Source: Streptomyces sp. A3M-1-3 (GTDB lineage Bacteria; Actinomycetota; Actinomycetes; Streptomycetales; Streptomycetaceae). From it: a DNA stretch of 64,000 nucleotides. This document shows positions 7,745 to 15,725 of this stretch, one piece after another. The notes below the pieces were generated by a model. It was not told the DNA's origin. It saw only the letters and a list, made by a program, of their open reading frames with translations, and did no database searches. The stretch's first letter is position 1, and each line of letters opens with the position of its first letter. Where the stretch lies: assembly GCF_024213665.1 (NCBI RefSeq), contig NZ_JANAVP010000003.1, positions 191,531 to 255,530 of the forward strand. Direction: 5' to 3'. The position numbers and the translations under genes are program-made.

Positions 7745-8551
7745 ATGACCGAGACCAGTCCCCCGCCCGTGCCGCCCTCGCTCGGCGACGGCATACGGTT
7801 CGCCTTCGGCACCCTCACCGCCCTGCCCGTCCGGGTGGGCCGGTGGGACCGGCCCGCCGCGCGCGCGGGCATGCTGGCCGCCCCGCTCGCGGGGCTCGTC
7901 GTGGGGCTCTGCGCGGCCGGGCTCGGCGGCGTACTGCTGCTGCTCGGCTCGGGCCCCCTCCTCGCCGCGGTCGCCACGGCGGCCGTACCGGCGGCGCTCA
8001 CCCGCGGGCTGCATCTGGACGGGCTGGCCGACACCGCGGACGGCCTGGGCAGCGCGAAGCCGGCGGCCGACGCGCTGCGCATCATGAAGCAGTCCGACAT
8101 CGGTCCGTTCGGCGTGCTTGTCCTGCTGTTCGTCCTGCTCGCGCAGGTGGCGGCGGTGTACCAGCTGTACGACGCCGGGGGCTGGGCCCGCGGCGCCGTG
8201 GCCGTTGTCGTCGCGGCCGTCGCCGCCCGGCTGGCCCTGACCCTGGCCTCCCGCGCGGGTGTCCCGCCGGCCCGCCCGGAGGGCCTGGGCGCGGCGGTCG
8301 CGGGCGTGGTGTCCGTACGGGCGGCGCTACTGGCGGCCGTGCTCGTGGCCGCCGGATGCGCGGGCGCGGGCGCGCTGTTCGGCAGGTACGGCGCACTGCA
8401 CCATGCGCTGGCGGCCCTGGCGGCGCTGGGTGTGGCCCAACTCCTGCTGCGGCACTGCGTGCGCCGGTTCGGCGGGGTGACGGGGGACGTCTTCGGAGCG
8501 CTCGCGGAAACGGCGGCGACGACGGCGCTGGTCGTGCTGACGCTGGGCTGA
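7745..8551 (+). CDS. cobS: Adenosylcobinamide-GDP ribazoletransferase (cobalamin synthase)
   Basis: 268 residues, polytopic membrane protein. CobS joins adenosylcobinamide-GDP (from CobU) and alpha-ribazole (from CobT) in the membrane. Family signatures seen are the N-terminal FAFGTLTALPVRV, the Mg-binding LHLDGLADTADGLGS, and IMKQSDIGPFGVLVLL. The length is normal for the family. It completes the nucleotide-loop set with cobU and cobT although separated from them by three membrane-protein genes. Confidence 0.95.
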   Translation: MTETSPPPVPPSLGDGIRFAFGTLTALPVRVGRWDRPAARAGMLAAPLAGLVVGLCAAGLGGVLLLLGSGPLLAAVATAAVPAALTRGLHLDGLADTADGLGSAKPAADALRIMKQSDIGPFGVLVLLFVLLAQVAAVYQLYDAGGWARGAVAVVVAAVAARLALTLASRAGVPPARPEGLGAAVAGVVSVRAALLAAVLVAAGCAGAGALFGRYGALHHALAALAALGVAQLLLRHCVRRFGGVTGDVFGALAETAATTALVVLTLG

Positions 8552-8610
8552 CGAACCTGGCGCGGCGCTCGGGGCTCCGTACGAATGACTGGTTCAAGGC
8601 GGGGAACACG

Positions 8611-8658
8611 GTTGGTCAACTACCCGGGACTAGAGTCCCGGGGCTTGCACAGCGGGCG
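8611..8658 (-). ncRNA. Candidate right end / guide-RNA scaffold of the IS200/IS605-type element
   Basis: Directly after the tnpB stop (reading on the minus strand) lies a near-perfect hairpin, CCCGGGACT with a two-base loop and AGTCCCGGG, at 8623-8642, followed by a TTGAC-type sequence at 8611-8620. TnpB elements carry their omega RNA and right-end hairpin in exactly this position. The boundary is inferred from this hairpin only and no left end was found. Confidence 0.4.
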
Positions 8659-9490
8659 TCACTGGCGGTGACGTGCCGCTTGCGTCCAGCCCGGCCCCCC
8701 GGGTTTCGGGGGTGGGGCGGGGGCCGTTGACGGGGCCCCGCGTCGCCACAACTCCCACGCTCTCGCGCGGATGTTGCGGGAGCCGTTCCGGTCCGCGTGA
8801 TCAAAGAATCCGCAGTTCCGGCACGCGAACCGGGCCTGTGAGACCCGATTCGCCCTGTCGATGTGCCCGCATTCGGCGCAGGTGCGGGAGGTGTACGCCG
8901 GATCTACGTGCACCACCGGCACCCCCGCGCGGCGGGCCTTGTACGCGATGAATGCTCCGAGCTGGGCGAAGGCCCAGCTGGAGTGGGTGGCCCGTTGGGG
9001 CTTGCGAAGCCGTACCCGCTCGCGGATGCCCGTCAGGTCTTCCAGGGCGATGCCGCGACCGGTGCGTTCTGCCTCAGCCACCACATGTTTCGCGATCTTG
9101 TGGTTGATGTCCTTGGCCCGTCGGGCCTCCTTGCGGCGGCGCTTCTTCAGGCGGCGCTTGGCCGACGGGGTGTTCTTCTTCTGCAGCTTGGTCCGCAGGC
9201 CGCGCTCGCGCACCCGGATGAGGTTGAGGTCACGTCCGGCCATGATCTGACCGTCCGAGGTGGTGGCGATATTCACGATCCCGAGATCTATGCCGAGGAA
9301 GTCGGACGGGTCGGTGTTCAGCGCGGCTTCGGAGACGTCGCAGGTGGCGAGCAGGAACCACATGCCGTCCCGCTGCACCAGGTCGGACTCGCCCTTGCGG
9401 TACAGGGCCAGGGTAGCCAGCTGCCCGGGAGCCGCCGTGAAGGCCACGTGCTTCCTACGGCCGTCCACCAGGCTGATCTCCGCGACCGCA
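8659..9490 (-). pseudogene. tnpB: TnpB RNA-guided nuclease (IS200/IS605 family), 5'-truncated
   Basis: The RuvC nuclease part is complete: first Asp in FLGIDLGIVNIATT, Glu in GIALEDLTGIRER, a four-Cys zinc ribbon (CAECGH and CRNCGF), and the last Asp in HADRNGSRNIRAR. The coiled basic helix (KRRLKKRRRKEARRAKD) is also present. Recognisable TnpB sequence stops near 9485-9490 at SLVDGRRKHVAF; the N-terminal ~130-150 residues that bind RNA and target DNA are absent, replaced by sequence antisense to the TPR remnant. No TnpA is visible. Catalytic residues are intact but the protein should be inactive as a guided nuclease. Confidence 0.85.
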
Positions 9491-9494
9491 CCGC

Positions 9495-9927
9495 TGCCCT
9501 CCGCTCCATTGGCCGCGCACAGGACGCCCTCGACCGAGCCGATCAGTCCGGTCCGCGCCCGCCCTGGATGCGCTTCTACGACCAGGCAGAACTGGAACTC
9601 CTCGCGCTGATCTCGAATTTCACGCTCGGCCGGTGGGCGGAAGCTGAAGCACACGCTCACCGCAACCTCGCTCTCCTCCGCCCTGATCTGAAGCGCAATC
9701 GCGCCCTGGCACTGGTGTATCTCGCCCACGCCCAGCTCAGTCAGGATGCGTTGGGGCACGCGGTGGCCACCGGGCAGGCCATCCCGGCCGATGCACGACA
9801 AGGCCGCGCCGGACGCCTGCTGAACGCGTTCGGCGATCGACTGAGCACCAGAGCTCCAGACGCATCTGAGACCCAGGACTGGGCCGACCACATTCGACAG
9901 ACAGGGAGCACACCGCAGCGTGACTAG
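9495..9927 (+). pseudogene. C-terminal TPR segment of an XRE-type regulator
   Basis: About 140 residues resemble the C-terminal tetratricopeptide part of Streptomyces XRE/TPR regulators: WMRFYDQAELELLALISNF, then repeats such as RNRALALVYLAHAQLSQ and a closing AGRLLNAFGDRL helix. The HTH domain and first TPRs are missing; the frame runs left into sequence antisense to tnpB. The stop overlaps the GTG start of the acetyltransferase by 8 bases, as in the usual regulator-GNAT pairs, which supports the view that this was once a full gene. Confidence 0.75.
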
Positions 9928-10468
9928 TGACATCAAGTTCAGGCACGTCCGCGACTTCGAGGAAGTCCGTCTGGAGATCCTCGGTATCCACGTGGAAGTG
10001 CGTGCCCGGGACTTCGGGCTCACCGGCCCCTTCTACACGGCCGAGCGGTTCGACGAGCGCCTCACCGTCCACAGCTCGGCCCCAGGGTGGGAGGCCGTCG
10101 TCGGGTACGACCAGGGCGAACCGGTCGGGTTCGCGTACTGCACGCCACTCGGCCCCAACACCCGCTGGTGGACCGCTATGACGACCCCGCTGCCCGAGGG
10201 CTACACCGACGAGACCGGCAGCCGGACCCTCGCTCTCAACGAGATCGTCGTCCGCAAGTCCTGGCGCGGCACCGGCGCCGCCCACCGGATTCATGAGGAG
10301 TTGCTCGTCGACCGCAGCGAGGAGCGCGTCACTCTCCTGGTGAACCCGAAGGCCGGTGACGGCAAGGTCCAGGCCCTCTACGAGCGATGGGGCTACGAGA
10401 AGATCGGCGAGCAGCGGCCGTTCGCCGACTCCCCCGTCTTCGCCGCCATGATGCGCTCCCGGCGGTAA
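9920..10468 (+). CDS. GNAT family N-acetyltransferase
   Basis: 182 residues. The acetyl-CoA fold is seen as GEPVGFAYCTPLG (beta-4), the substrate-side LNEIVVRKSWRGTGAAHRIHEELL with the R/Q-x-x-G-x-G/A-type loop (RKSWRGTGAA), and a C-terminal ALYERWGYEKIG. The target is unknown. GTG 9920 overlaps the stop of the TPR remnant, so translation probably once depended on coupling; expression now may be altered because the upstream gene has lost its 5' half. Confidence 0.85.
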   Translation: MTSDIKFRHVRDFEEVRLEILGIHVEVRARDFGLTGPFYTAERFDERLTVHSSAPGWEAVVGYDQGEPVGFAYCTPLGPNTRWWTAMTTPLPEGYTDETGSRTLALNEIVVRKSWRGTGAAHRIHEELLVDRSEERVTLLVNPKAGDGKVQALYERWGYEKIGEQRPFADSPVFAAMMRSRR

Positions 10469-10509
10469 TCCGCCTAAACCCCGTGGCAGATACGGGCGGG
10501 CGCAGCACG

Positions 10510-11310
10510 TCAGCAGGCGCGGCGCCAGGCGCCCAGTTCGTACTTCTTCTGGATCGAGCTGAGCTTCAGGCCGCGTGCCTCGCGGCAGAACCGGGCCGTC
10601 GGGAGTTCGTACTCCGCGTGGAAGACCGCCTTCCCAGCGGCGGTGAAGGGCGCCAGCTCGGCGCACTCGCCGTACTGCGCGCACTGCTCGTTGACCGCGA
10701 AGTCGAAGTAGCGTACGAGCTGCGGGATCTGGTCCAGGTCGTTCTTGAGGCCGACGGCGAGACCGCGCTCGTGCGCCAGCCGGGCGATCAGCCGGTTGTA
10801 GCGGAGCTGGTCGGCGGCGGTCAGCGGGAAGCCGGTGCGGTTGCGGTAGCCGTCCATGTTGTCCGGCTCGACCGCGTCGAAGCCCTTCTTGCGGCACATC
10901 TCGATCCGCTCGGCCATCAGGGGCGCGAGGACGTCCGTACGGCGGATGTCGAGCCAGCGCTCGCCGTCCCAGCCGTTGCCCCGCCCCAGCACGTCCTTGG
11001 GGAAGTCGTCGGCGTCCGGGCGGAATTCCTCCCAGGCGCCGGTGGAGAGATAGCAGATGACCTTGCGGCCCTTGCGGTGCAGGGCGGCGACGGCGGAGGC
11101 GGGGTGGTCGAAACCGTCGATGTTGTAGACGGGGACGTCGACCGAGGTGTCCAGCTTCCCGCTGAGCTGCCACTGCCAGGCGACACCGGGCTTCGGCTGC
11201 CAGCGGGTCCGCGCGGGCGGAGCCGCGTCGTCCGCCGGGGACGGGGAGGGGGACGTGCAGCCGGCGCCGGCCAGCAGGAGGAGCAGGACCAGCAGGCATA
11301 CGCGTCTCAT
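10510..11310 (-). CDS. GH114 endo-alpha-1,4-polygalactosaminidase-like lipoprotein
   Basis: 266 residues with a lipoprotein signal peptide (LLLLLLAGAGC) and a GH114/TM1410-type barrel: WQWQLSGKLDTSVDVPVYNID, KVICYLSTGAWEEFR, WLDIRR, GFDAVEPDNMDGY with conserved acidic residues, and AVGLKNDLDQIPQL. Family members cut alpha-1,4-galactosamine polymers, and the PelA hydrolase domain belongs to the same family. The start overlaps the stop of the upstream spherulin-like gene by four bases, placing it in the exopolysaccharide operon as a surface hydrolase. Confidence 0.9.
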   Translation of the reverse strand: MRRVCLLVLLLLLAGAGCTSPSPSPADDAAPPARTRWQPKPGVAWQWQLSGKLDTSVDVPVYNIDGFDHPASAVAALHRKGRKVICYLSTGAWEEFRPDADDFPKDVLGRGNGWDGERWLDIRRTDVLAPLMAERIEMCRKKGFDAVEPDNMDGYRNRTGFPLTAADQLRYNRLIARLAHERGLAVGLKNDLDQIPQLVRYFDFAVNEQCAQYGECAELAPFTAAGKAVFHAEYELPTARFCREARGLKLSSIQKKYELGAWRRAC

Positions 11311-11954
11311 CCGGCGGCCTCCAGGGCGTACGGGAGGGTCCCCCAGGGGTGCGCGCCGCCACCAGGGACGGCGCAGTGCACGGCGGCGCCGCGTTCTGCG
11401 GCGAGTTCGGCGGCGGGCATGCCCGGCGGCACCGCGTAGACGAGGTGGCAGAAGCGCTCGGAGGGGTGCTCGGCCGTCCACTCCGGGACGACGTCGGGCT
11501 CGTACGCGTCCCAGGGGCCTTCGAACGTGACCAGTACGTCGGCCAGGTCCAGGTAGCCGGGGTGCGGGTGGACGCCGTGGTTGAGCACGACCGTCGCCGC
11601 GCCCGCGGCTCGCGCGGCGACCGACAGCCGGCCGTAGTGCGGCAGCAGTTCGGGTCCCGCGGAGACCTGGTCGAAGAAGACACCGTCGGTGCCGTACCAG
11701 TCACGGTGGCGCAACAGGTCCTGGACCACGGCCGGGTGCGGCCGCCGGGCGTAGTCGGTGTCGGCGTACCCCAGGAGCCGGACGCCGGCCGACCGGAGCC
11801 GCTGCGCGACCGTGGCGAACGCGGGGTCGGGCGCGCTGCCGGGGCCGTTGGCCGGGTTGAGCACGACGCCGTACAGCCGGGCGGCGGACCGGATCACGGC
11901 CTCCCAGGCGTCCGGCCGGTCGGCGGGGTGCTCGTAGAGGGGCACCAGCAGCAT
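11307..11954 (-). CDS. Spherulation-specific family 4 (spherulin-4-like) protein
   Basis: 215 residues. Matches the spherulin-4 family: LLVPLYEHPADRP at the start, VVLNPANGPGSAPDPAF, LLGYADTDYARRP, and GTDGVFFDQVSAG, a pattern of a small barrel related to glycosidases. No clear signal peptide, so the protein may be cytoplasmic or exported in an unknown way. A strong ribosome site (GAGGAAG) precedes ATG 11954. It overlaps the GH114 gene by ATGA and follows the large membrane protein by 11 bp, all in one operon. Confidence 0.85.
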   Translation of the reverse strand: MLLVPLYEHPADRPDAWEAVIRSAARLYGVVLNPANGPGSAPDPAFATVAQRLRSAGVRLLGYADTDYARRPHPAVVQDLLRHRDWYGTDGVFFDQVSAGPELLPHYGRLSVAARAAGAATVVLNHGVHPHPGYLDLADVLVTFEGPWDAYEPDVVPEWTAEHPSERFCHLVYAVPPGMPAAELAAERGAAVHCAVPGGGAHPWGTLPYALEAAG

Positions 11955-11965
11955 GGACTTCCTCG

Positions 11966-14086
11966 CTATCGGTGGGCGGTCGCCCTGCCCAGCAGAACAC
12001 AGACCAGCACCGCGAGGATCGCGGCCGCCGATCCCGCCACGGTGAGCTGGACCGACTGCGGACTGCCCGCGCCGGTCAGCAGGGCCACGGTCTGGGCGAG
12101 GGCGGCTGCTCCGCAGACCGAGGCCGCGGCGAGCACCGCGCCGAAGGACTGCAGGAGCAGCCCGGTCCACATGACCGCGCCGAGCAGCAGGAGCGTGGCG
12201 AGCCGCACCCCGCCGAGGCCGGGCGCGCCCGGCCAGAGCGCGGTGCCGGCGAGGCCGAGGGCCAGCAGGACGACCAGGTAGCCGGTCAGGCACTCGGCGA
12301 GAGTGCCGGCCGTGGCCCGCCAGAAGGCGCCGGGGGTGGTGGAGGCGCGCAGCCCGGCGAGGCTGTCGCTGCGGAAGCGGTGCAGCAGCCACTCGGCGGG
12401 GCCCATGCTCAGGGTGAGCGCGACGGCGGAGGGCGCGGCCACCACCGCGCCGGGCCCGCCGGCGAGCACGTCGCCGAGCGCGGCGTGGAGGACGAGCACG
12501 CCGGTGCCGAGTCCGAAGAGCCCGTACGGAAGCGAAGCGGCAACCCGAGGCGCGGGCCGCACCGCCGAAGCGACCCCACGCGCACCGCCACCCCCACGCC
12601 ACCACGCCGAGTGCCCGGCTCCGGCTCCGCGCGCACCGCCACCCCCACGCCACCACGCCGAGTGCCCGGCTCCGGCTCCGCGCGCACCGCCGCCCCGACG
12701 CCACCACGCCCATGGTCCGGCTCCGCGCGCCGCCGGTCGTCGCACGGGCCCGTCGGCCGGCCGCGCCCAATGCGGCACCCGGAGTTCTCGCGGCGGCCGG
12801 ACCCGCGCGGCCGAAGCTGCCCCGCTCGCGCGAACACCACCACGCAGAACCCGCCCCCGGAACCACGCCCTTCGCCCGGGCCCGGCCCAGGCCCCGGCCC
12901 CACGCCCTTGGCGCGACCGCCACCACGCCCACAGCCCGGTTTCGCCGGCCGGCCGGGCCCAGCGCGGTACGCGGCGCTCCCGCCCGGCGGGGCCCCGGGA
13001 CGCGGGCACGGCTCCGGCTTCGGCGGCCGCAGCCCGCTGCGCGGGCCCTCCGGGCAGACCGCCGTGCCGTGCCCAACGCCCCGGCACGGCCGGCGAACCG
13101 TCGCGCCCTCCGCTGCCCGTCGGCCGTGCCCGGCGCGGCACGCAGGGCTCCCGGGCTGCCGGGGCCGGCGGGCCCCACTGCGGGGCCGCCGCTTCGCGGC
13201 TGTACGGGGGCGGTGCGGCCGGCGCCTGCCTTCGGCGGCGGAGCCGGGCGAGCAGGTCGCGCACTGGGAGTTCGTGGGCCGCCAGGGCCAGCGTGGTCAG
13301 TAGTGACGTCGCCAGGAGCGCGATGCGTACCCCGGTGGGGAGGGCGAGGGTCGTGGTGAGGGCGGCGCCCGCCGCCATCGGCAACAGGGCGTACAGCAGG
13401 GCGCGTTCCCGGCCCAGTACCAGCAGGACGGTCGCCGCGCCGAGGTACAGCGACTGGCCCGCCGCGAACGCCGCCGCCGGGCCGGGTCCGGACACCGAGA
13501 ACGCGACGGCCGCTCCCAGCAGCGCCCCCGCCGGCGCACCGGCGAGCAGCGCGCGGCCCGCCGCCTCACGGTCGCCGAGGCCCAGCCAGGAGTACGCCCG
13601 GTGGGAGAGCGACTGGTTCCACACCCACCCGACGAGCGCACCGGCCAGCAGCGTGACCGTTCCGGCAGGCAGCCCGAGCCGGTCCGGGGGGCCGGCCAGC
13701 AGCGGGGCGCCCAGGACGTACGCCAGTCCCGGCAGCGCGAAGACGAGTCCGCGGAGGAGGCAGCCGAGGAAGCTGGTGTGCCAGGGGTCCAGGGCGGGGC
13801 CGGGCGGCTCGGGGAAGCGGCGCGGCACCCGGGTGTACAGCTCCTCGGCGAGGGCGAAGGAGTCCTCCCGGCCGTAGGTGAGCCTGATGTGGTCGTCCGT
13901 CATTCCGTCGGACTCGAGGATCGCGGCGATCTCGTCCGGGTGCACGGCGGCGGCGATCAAGTCGTCGAGGCGCTCGGCGAGTTCCTCCAGCGGGTCGGCG
14001 GCCGCCCAGCTGGGGCGTTGCCTGGGGATACGCGGCAGGGTGTCGGCCCGTTCGTCGCCGGGCGTGAGCCAGAGCGGGCCGCTCAC
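11966..14086 (-). CDS. Large polytopic membrane protein of the Pel-like locus, with repetitive insert
   Basis: 706 residues. The N-terminal ~100 residues are soluble (LEELAERLDDLIAAAVHPDE). Two blocks of hydrophobic segments follow (about residues 110-265 and 500-700, some 11 in all). Between them lies a ~200-residue Gly/Ala/Arg/Trp-rich stretch with degenerate VPRWARPAG units and a perfect 17-residue repeat. Its place after a PelF-type glycosyltransferase suggests a role in polysaccharide export like PelG, but I see no firm PelG signature. The GTG start (14086) overlaps the stop of the glycosyltransferase as GTGA. Confidence 0.75.
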   Translation of the reverse strand: MSGPLWLTPGDERADTLPRIPRQRPSWAAADPLEELAERLDDLIAAAVHPDEIAAILESDGMTDDHIRLTYGREDSFALAEELYTRVPRRFPEPPGPALDPWHTSFLGCLLRGLVFALPGLAYVLGAPLLAGPPDRLGLPAGTVTLLAGALVGWVWNQSLSHRAYSWLGLGDREAAGRALLAGAPAGALLGAAVAFSVSGPGPAAAFAAGQSLYLGAATVLLVLGRERALLYALLPMAAGAALTTTLALPTGVRIALLATSLLTTLALAAHELPVRDLLARLRRRRQAPAAPPPYSREAAAPQWGPPAPAAREPCVPRRARPTGSGGRDGSPAVPGRWARHGGLPGGPAQRAAAAEAGAVPASRGPAGRERRVPRWARPAGETGLWAWWRSRQGRGAGAWAGPGRRAWFRGRVLRGGVRASGAASAARVRPPRELRVPHWARPADGPVRRPAARGAGPWAWWRRGGGARGAGAGHSAWWRGGGGARGAGAGHSAWWRGGGGARGVASAVRPAPRVAASLPYGLFGLGTGVLVLHAALGDVLAGGPGAVVAAPSAVALTLSMGPAEWLLHRFRSDSLAGLRASTTPGAFWRATAGTLAECLTGYLVVLLALGLAGTALWPGAPGLGGVRLATLLLLGAVMWTGLLLQSFGAVLAAASVCGAAALAQTVALLTGAGSPQSVQLTVAGSAAAILAVLVCVLLGRATAHR
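12580..12726. repeat. 51-bp tandem repeat inside the membrane-protein gene
   Basis: Two identical 51-bp units at 12580-12630 and 12631-12681 are followed by a third, diverged and 6 bp shorter, to 12726. Each codes on the minus strand for a 17-residue unit containing AGHSAWWRGGGGAR. Because the unit length is a multiple of three, copy changes keep the frame. Confidence 0.9.
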
Positions 14087-15639
14087 CAGGAGGATCCCTC
14101 CGACGCGAGTTCGCGGTGCCAGGGGTCGGTGAGCCGCAGGGTCCACTCCGAGCTGTCTTCGTGGCCCGGGCCGGCGTAGGCGGGCTCGAGTCCCGGCTCG
14201 TACGCGGGCTCCGGATAGCCCGCGAGCTCGCGGTAGATCCGCCGGAAGCCGTCCACCGAGCGGCGCAGCGTGAACTGCTCGACGACCCGCTGCCGGGACA
14301 GCCGGCCCAGCCTGGCCCGTCGTTCGTCGTCGGTCAGCAGCGCGAGCGTGGCCTGTGCCATGAGGGAGGGTTCCCTCGGGGGGACGACGAGTCCGGTGTC
14401 GCCGACGGCTTCGCGTACGCCTCCCACGTCGGTCGACACGGTGGTCCGCCCGCAGGACATGGCCTCGATGATGCTGAACGGGAAGCCCTCGCTGATGCTG
14501 GAGAGCATCACCACGCTCCCCGCCGCGTACGCGCGGGCGACATCGGAGACCCGGCCCTCGTACGTGATGCCGTCGGTGACGCCGAGATCGGCGGCGAGTT
14601 TCTCCAGCCTGGTCCTGTAGTCCTCGCCGCCCGCCGGGACCCCGCCGAACAGGCGCAGCCGCAGTTCGGGAAGTTCGGCGCGCATCAGCGCGTACGCCCG
14701 TATGAGCGTCTCCAGGTCCTTGATCGGGTCGATCCGCCCGGCCCAGCTGAGGGTCGGGACACTCGGCTCGGCGCCCGCCTCCGGGAACGCGAGCGGGTCG
14801 ACGCCGTTGTAGACGGTCCGGATCTTGTGCGCGGGGGCGCCGCCCCGCTCCTCCCAGCGCCGGTTGTACTGGTTGCAGGGGGTGATGAGGTCGGCCCGCC
14901 GGTAGCCCTCCGAGTTCAGCTCCCGGTAGAAGCTCAGCATCAGGGCCTTGACCGGCCAGCGCTGCGCCTCGCTGCGGTAGCCGAGGTAGCGCTCGCGCAG
15001 GTAGATGCCGTGCTCGGTGAGGAGGAAGGGGACGCCGTCCAGCTGTTGCGCGGCGAGCGCCGGCAGGGTCGCGAGCCCGCTGCTGACGGCGTGCGCGACG
15101 CTGTCCTCGGGGATCCGGACGGACAGCGGGCGCAGCGCGTGTTCCAGCAGGTCGGTGGCGGTGAGTGCGTCGTGGACGGTGGGCCGGGCCGCGGATATCT
15201 CCAGATGCGGCATGGTCCAGATCCACATCAGCGAGCGCAGTACGGCCTCCGAGCGCAGCGCCGCCGACAGCCGCCCCTCGCGGGCCAGTTCGGCGAGCGC
15301 GTACAGGGCGGAGGAGAAGTCGCAGCCCGACTCCGGGTCGAGCAGGGCGAGCAGAAACCTTTCGTACGTATCGATGAAGCGGCGGCGTTCGCGCCCGAAC
15401 ATCGGACGCCGCGCCGACCGGGCCGGCGGCGGCCCCCAGAGGGGGACCGCCGTGTGCCGGTAGACATTGCGCGGCAGTTCCCAGGTGACCGGCTCGCGGC
15501 CGCTGCCGGTGAGGGCGACGACATTGAAGTCGACCTCGGGCATGCCGCGCACGAGCTGGTCGCACCAGGTGCTGACGCCCCCGTGGACGTGCGGATACGT
15601 TCCTTCAGTGAGCATGGTCACGTGACGCCCATGGCTCAT
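14083..15639 (-). CDS. pelF: GT4 glycosyltransferase, PelF-type
   Basis: 518 residues. The N-terminus MLTEGTYPHVHGGVSTWCDQ is the PelF signature, followed by the long PelF-specific insert before the donor domain. The C-terminal Rossmann half shows WAGRIDPIKDLETLI, LFGGVPAG and the donor-binding EGFPFSIIEAMSCG. In Pel synthesis PelF is the cytoplasmic polymerase that uses UDP-HexNAc sugars, working with membrane partners and normally c-di-GMP-sensing PelD, which is not seen here. It is the first cytoplasmic gene of this operon and overlaps the membrane protein downstream by 4 bp. The gene name is by similarity. Confidence 0.88.
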   Translation of the reverse strand: MSHGRHVTMLTEGTYPHVHGGVSTWCDQLVRGMPEVDFNVVALTGSGREPVTWELPRNVYRHTAVPLWGPPPARSARRPMFGRERRRFIDTYERFLLALLDPESGCDFSSALYALAELAREGRLSAALRSEAVLRSLMWIWTMPHLEISAARPTVHDALTATDLLEHALRPLSVRIPEDSVAHAVSSGLATLPALAAQQLDGVPFLLTEHGIYLRERYLGYRSEAQRWPVKALMLSFYRELNSEGYRRADLITPCNQYNRRWEERGGAPAHKIRTVYNGVDPLAFPEAGAEPSVPTLSWAGRIDPIKDLETLIRAYALMRAELPELRLRLFGGVPAGGEDYRTRLEKLAADLGVTDGITYEGRVSDVARAYAAGSVVMLSSISEGFPFSIIEAMSCGRTTVSTDVGGVREAVGDTGLVVPPREPSLMAQATLALLTDDERRARLGRLSRQRVVEQFTLRRSVDGFRRIYRELAGYPEPAYEPGLEPAYAGPGHEDSSEWTLRLTDPWHRELASEGSSW

Positions 15640-15725
15640 TCGGTGTCCCCCCAGGACGTGATCGGCTCTGCTGGTCGGCTGTGCTGGTCAGGCCGGCCGG
15701 GCTTGCGGGTCGGGCGGCCGGGCGG

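Noticed and set aside
12303..13877. Plus-strand frames (524 residues and others) opposite the 706-residue membrane protein
   Set aside because: Pro/Arg/His-rich, repeat-driven shadows; transmembrane pattern exists only on the minus strand.
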